NCBI RefSeq assembly: GCF_000372725.1
Contig: NW_005197198.1
Location: 356,386 to 420,385 of the forward strand
Length of the DNA stretch: 64,000 bases
Origin: Emiliania huxleyi CCMP1516
Taxonomy: Eukaryota > Haptophyta > Isochrysidales > Noelaerhabdaceae
Direction of reading: 5' to 3'
Below, piece after piece: positions 60,946 to 64,000 of the stretch. The notes below the pieces were generated by a model, which was not told where the DNA came from, did no database searches, and worked only from the letters and a program-made list of their open reading frames with translations. Within the stretch, counting starts at the first letter, position 1, and every line of letters begins with the position of its first letter. The translations under genes were made by a program, and so were the position numbers.

Positions 60946-64000
<3,055 letters not shown>

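Overview
The window looks like nuclear DNA of a GC-rich unicellular alga, most plausibly a haptophyte (Emiliania/Gephyrocapsa-like). The evidence is very high GC at third positions, spliced genes on both strands with many GC-AG introns, long low-complexity and microsatellite tracts, and eukaryote-only domains (ABCA transporter, F-box/RCC1, RING, CXXC zinc finger, RRM, kelch, GT31). The species is an inference; no rRNA or tRNA gene was seen that could settle it.

Layout. 0-10.7 kb: a 3' gene end, a broken secreted-protein gene, two F-box/RCC1 genes, a RING/BspA-LRR gene, a GT31 glycosyltransferase and two gene fragments, one with a P-loop. 11-18.9 kb: one full-length ABCA transporter, minus strand, with at least ten introns. 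19-25.5 kb: a small membrane protein and a repeat-rich kelch gene. 26-32.6 kb: a 180-bp tandem array fused to a retroelement 3' fragment, an unknown 249-aa gene and a third RCC1 gene. 33-45 kb: a CXXC/multipass membrane gene, an ATP/ADP-carrier-like transporter and several unrecognised genes. 47-53.6 kb: RCC1 genes four and five, a broken LINE-like element and a hairpin array. 53.9-64 kb: a right-handed beta-helix gene, an RRM protein, an ankyrin gene and an unknown gene that runs off the window.

The most striking content is the way introns are built. In at least 18 introns that can be placed to the base (ABCA, kelch, beta-helix and other genes), the intron starts with a copy of the first nucleotides of the downstream exon, so the two splice sites sit in a direct repeat of host coding sequence (about 10 to 45 nt). 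Between the copies lies a short element from one of a few families: A, 37 bp, GTGAACAG at both ends; B, CCTTCTAGGAA repeats ending CTAG; C, GGACATGTC repeats ending ATAG; D, GAGATYACCC repeats. The element usually supplies the acceptor AG, and the duplicated exon supplies the donor, more often GC than GT. Identical cores recur in different introns, and one whole 67-nt kelch intron is present at 63/67 identity in the GT31 gene. This looks like an active intron-generating (introner-like) system with unusually long target duplications.

Reading frames break at about eight places, so some models are pseudogenes or carry assembly indels; these are flagged individually.
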